From JAZSQT01 sp045538075 (GTDB lineage: Bacteria; Chrysiogenota; Deferribacteres; Deferribacterales; Mucispirillaceae), in the NCBI GenBank assembly GCA_045538075.1, contig JAZSQT010000093.1:1-15663 (forward strand): a stretch of 15,663 bases of DNA, in the 5' to 3' direction. Within the stretch, counting starts at the first letter, position 1, and every line of letters starts with the position of its first letter. Shown one piece after another: positions 12,792 to 15,663 of this stretch. A model generated the notes under the pieces. That model worked only from the letters and a program-made list of their open reading frames with translations, was not told where the DNA came from and searched no databases. The position numbers and the translations under genes were made by a program.

Positions 12792-15663
12792 ATGGCGTTA
12801 ATTAAAGTTGGTGATGTAGCTAAAAAAATAGGCATTAGTGTAAGTGATACAATTAAAAAGTTACAGCAAGCAGGTATTAAAGTATCATCAGAAGATGATA
12901 AAGTTGATGAAAATTCTATTATAAACGCAGGTATTGATTTAACGTATCAATCTCTTGATAAACGTCAAGAAATGTTACATAGAGCAATGGAACGTCATAA
13001 AAAAGGCGTAAAGTTTCATGAAGTTCCAGTTAATAAAAATACAACGAGTAGTGTTTCTCAAAATCGTAGATTAAGCAAAGAAGAGCTTCAAAAAAGAAAA
13101 TATGCACTTGAAAAAAGTATTAAAAAAATTGATGAAGAAAGAGAAACTTACACTAAAGAAAAAACTGAAGTTTTGTCAAATATCCAAGATGAAACTATTG
13201 AAATACAAGAAACTACTACTGAAAATATCAACTTAGATAATGATGTTGAAGTTACCAACGAGCCTGTAATACAAAAACAAGAAAACGATACAAAAGATAA
13301 ACCAGAAGCTACAGCTCAATCTAATAAAGATAGTAAACCACGTATTCAGCATGATAAAAACTCTCGCCAACAAAAAAACATAGAAAGACAAAGTAAATCA
13401 GATAATGCAAAGGCTGATAAATCAAATTTTCAACGTAGAAATGATAAAAATGACGGCAATTTTCAACGTCAAAATCGTTCTGGAGATAAACAATTTAATC
13501 AAAGAAACGATAAAGATAAACCTTATGGACAAAAAGGATTTCAAGGTGATAAAAAATCTCAAGGCGAGAGGGAGAGATCTTTTACTACTCAAAATAAATC
13601 TGGAATTGGTAGATTGCAAAATTCTATTGTATCTAACAGAATGTCAGATAGTTTATCATTGGGTGTTGATGAAGAACGTAAACGTTTAGTCAGAAAAAAA
13701 GAAGACGATAATTTAAAAGATAAAGAAAAAGAAAACAAAAAACATAAACCAAAGAAAGATTCTCTTAAAAAACCGAAAAGTTGGACTAAAACAATTTCTG
13801 AAGGTTTAGATGAACTTAATATAGAAAATGAAGTTGAACAAAGAACTATCTCTCCTAATATTGATATTTCTGATTTAGCTGACCTTGATGATGATAGACG
13901 TCAAAAAACTCAAAATTTTAAAAATAAATTTAATAATAAACCTAAAAAACGTCAAGATAAGTCGGCACAAAAAGTTTTTGTCCGTCCAGAAAAAGTTGAT
14001 ATAGGTGAAAGAATAGTAATTTCTGATTTAGGCAGTTTAATAGGTGTAAAAGCATCAGAACTTACTAAAAAACTTTTTGGTATGGGTATTATGGCGACAG
14101 TTAATCAATCTATTGATGCTGAAACTGCCCAATTGTTAGGTATAGAATATGGAGTTGATGTAGTTGTCAAAACAATAACAGAAGATGATTTATTACCTAC
14201 ATATGAAGATAAACCAGAAGAATTGGAACATCGTCCACCAATCGTTACTGTTATGGGACATGTTGACCATGGAAAAACATCTCTACTTGATGCTATTCGT
14301 TCAACTAGTGTTGCAGTTGGTGAAGCTGGAGGAATTACTCAACATATTGGTGCTTACGAAGTAGAAAGTGCTAGTGGAAAAGTTACTTTTTTAGATACAC
14401 CAGGACACGAAGCTTTTACTACATTAAGGGCAAGAGGAGCTTTACTTACAGATATAGTTATTCTTGTTGTAGCAGCTGATGATGGAGTTAAACCTCAAAC
14501 TAAAGAAGCTATAGACCATGCTAAAGCTGCTGGAGTTAGGATAGTAGTAGCAATAAATAAAATTGATAAAGATAATGCTAATCCAGATAAAGTTCGTCAA
14601 CAACTTGCAGAGTATGGTATTATTGGCGATGATTGGGGTGGTGATTATCAATTCCAAAATATTTCTGCAAAAAAAAGAATAGGTATAGATGATCTTCTTG
14701 AAAGAGTTCTTTTAGAAGCTGAAGTATTAGATTTAAAAGGAAATCCTAATAGACCTGCTGAAGGGGTAGTTATTGAATCACGATTAGATAAACAGAAAGG
14801 TCCAGTTGCTACTATTCTTGTTAAAAATGGAACATTAAGAAAAGGTGATACTTTTATTTCTGGTAGCCAGTTTGGAAAAGTTAGAGCTATGTTTAATTAT
14901 AAAGGAAGCTCAATTAAAGAAGCTGGTGTTTCTGTTCCAACAGAAATTATGGGATTTTCAAGTTTACCAGAAGCTGGAGAAAAATTTATCGTTGCTGATG
15001 AAAAAGTTATTAAACAAGTGGCAGAATTAAGGGCAGCAGCTGATAAAGAAAAGCAATTTGCAGAGAGAGGCAAATTATCTCTTTCTGACCTTTTTGGTAA
15101 AATCCAAGATGGAGAATTAAAAGAGCTTAATATAGTATTAAAGGCAGATGCTCAAGGGTCTGTTGAAGCATTATCGGCATCTCTTAAAAAATTATCTAAC
15201 CAAGAAGTTAAAGTTAATATTATTCACGATGGCATTGGTGCAATTACTGAAAGTGATGTTGCTCTTGCTGCTGCATCTAAGGCTATTATTATTGGTTTTA
15301 ATGTTCGTCCAGATAATAAAGCAAAATTAGCAGCAGATAAAGATAATATTGATATAGAATTATATTCAGTAATATATAAAGCTATAGATGATGTTAAACT
15401 TGCATTAGAAGGGCTTTTATCACCAGAAATGAAAGAAAATGTTGTTGGTAAAGTAGAGATAAGACAAGTATTTTCTGTTCCTAAAATTGGTAAAATTGCA
15501 GGTTGTTTCGTTAGTGAAGGTAAAGTTCAAAGAACTTCAAATTGTAGAGTAATTAGAGATTCTATCGTTATTTTTGATGGAAAAATAGGTTCTCTTAAAC
15601 GTTTTACAGATGATGTAAAAGAAGTAGTTGCTGGATATGAATGTGGTCTTTCTGTAGATAAAT
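12792..15663 (+). CDS. infB: translation initiation factor IF-2 (3' end beyond window)
   Basis: 957 codons are visible with no stop; roughly 20-30 more are expected. IF2 is the GTPase that places initiator fMet-tRNA on the 30S subunit and promotes subunit joining. A first IF2-N domain (about 1-52, VGDVAKKIGIS) is followed by a long charged linker (about 55-400). Within it lies an Asn/Gln/Arg/Gly-rich stretch (about 212-273) with repeated NFQR units. A second IF2-N-like domain (about 408-458) precedes the G domain. GTPase motifs are GHVDHGKT (489-496), DTPGH (535-539), NKID (589-592) and SAK (625-627). Domains II, III and C follow. GGGAG (12782-12786) lies 5 nt before the ATG, and the gene starts 17 nt after the YlxR-fusion stop. 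Confidence 0.97.
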   Translation, partial: MALIKVGDVAKKIGISVSDTIKKLQQAGIKVSSEDDKVDENSIINAGIDLTYQSLDKRQEMLHRAMERHKKGVKFHEVPVNKNTTSSVSQNRRLSKEELQKRKYALEKSIKKIDEERETYTKEKTEVLSNIQDETIEIQETTTENINLDNDVEVTNEPVIQKQENDTKDKPEATAQSNKDSKPRIQHDKNSRQQKNIERQSKSDNAKADKSNFQRRNDKNDGNFQRQNRSGDKQFNQRNDKDKPYGQKGFQGDKKSQGERERSFTTQNKSGIGRLQNSIVSNRMSDSLSLGVDEERKRLVRKKEDDNLKDKEKENKKHKPKKDSLKKPKSWTKTISEGLDELNIENEVEQRTISPNIDISDLADLDDDRRQKTQNFKNKFNNKPKKRQDKSAQKVFVRPEKVDIGERIVISDLGSLIGVKASELTKKLFGMGIMATVNQSIDAETAQLLGIEYGVDVVVKTITEDDLLPTYEDKPEELEHRPPIVTVMGHVDHGKTSLLDAIRSTSVAVGEAGGITQHIGAYEVESASGKVTFLDTPGHEAFTTLRARGALLTDIVILVVAADDGVKPQTKEAIDHAKAAGVRIVVAINKIDKDNANPDKVRQQLAEYGIIGDDWGGDYQFQNISAKKRIGIDDLLERVLLEAEVLDLKGNPNRPAEGVVIESRLDKQKGPVATILVKNGTLRKGDTFISGSQFGKVRAMFNYKGSSIKEAGVSVPTEIMGFSSLPEAGEKFIVADEKVIKQVAELRAAADKEKQFAERGKLSLSDLFGKIQDGELKELNIVLKADAQGSVEALSASLKKLSNQEVKVNIIHDGIGAITESDVALAAASKAIIIGFNVRPDNKAKLAADKDNIDIELYSVIYKAIDDVKLALEGLLSPEMKENVVGKVEIRQVFSVPKIGKIAGCFVSEGKVQRTSNCRVIRDSIVIFDGKIGSLKRFTDDVKEVVAGYECGLSVDK

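Noticed and set aside
13405..13689. Plus-strand 94-codon frame in the infB linker, and similar short frames at 14845 and 15148
   Set aside because: These are out-of-frame readings of infB; the IF2 frame is continuous and motif-rich here.

Overview
The window is low-GC DNA (roughly 30% G+C by eye). It reads in the standard bacterial code and strongly prefers A/T-ending codons. A two-gene RND efflux module, whose periplasmic adaptor has a signal peptide, points to a diderm (Gram-negative) bacterium. RimP, NusA, a YlxR-L7Ae fusion and IF2 in that order, together with a DUF3417-type glucan phosphorylase, would fit a lineage such as Deferribacterota (for example a Mucispirillum-like organism). That placement is a guess from protein style; Brachyspira, Fusobacteria and other AT-rich diderms are not excluded.

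Layout. (1) 177-4345, minus strand: an RND inner-membrane transporter preceded by its membrane-fusion adaptor, coupled by a 1-nt stop/start overlap; no outer-membrane TolC partner is visible. (2) 4458-5705, plus strand: acetate kinase with its own near-consensus promoter, divergent from the efflux genes. (3) 5709-5737: a perfect 12-bp hairpin that can terminate both ackA and the converging operon. (4) 5741-8789, minus strand: a glucan phosphorylase gene followed 4 nt later by a hotdog-fold thioesterase gene. (5) 8790-10337: an AT-rich region with several inverted repeats and promoter-like sites, two uncharacterised small membrane proteins (77 and 155 aa), and possibly a 22-codon coupled micro-ORF. 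It ends in a clear Rho-independent terminator. (6) 10353 to the right edge, plus strand: the rimP-nusA-ylxR/L7Ae-infB translation/transcription operon. infB runs off the window about 20-30 codons before its expected stop.

How the genes relate. The phosphorylase releases glucose-1-phosphate from stored or imported glucan, and acetate kinase makes ATP from acetyl-phosphate, so both belong to fermentative energy metabolism, but they are separately transcribed. The rimP-infB block is the widely conserved ribosome-maturation/antitermination/initiation cluster. The efflux pair exports an unknown substrate.

Start sites. Three genes have in-frame TTG codons ahead of a more plausible ATG (thioesterase, phosphorylase, rimP); the ATG was chosen each time for spacing, ribosome binding site or family alignment.

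Most of the window is ordinary core genome, and I did not find a convincing new multi-gene system. The least explained part is 8800-10340. I saw no tRNA, rRNA, CRISPR array, insertion sequence or prophage gene.
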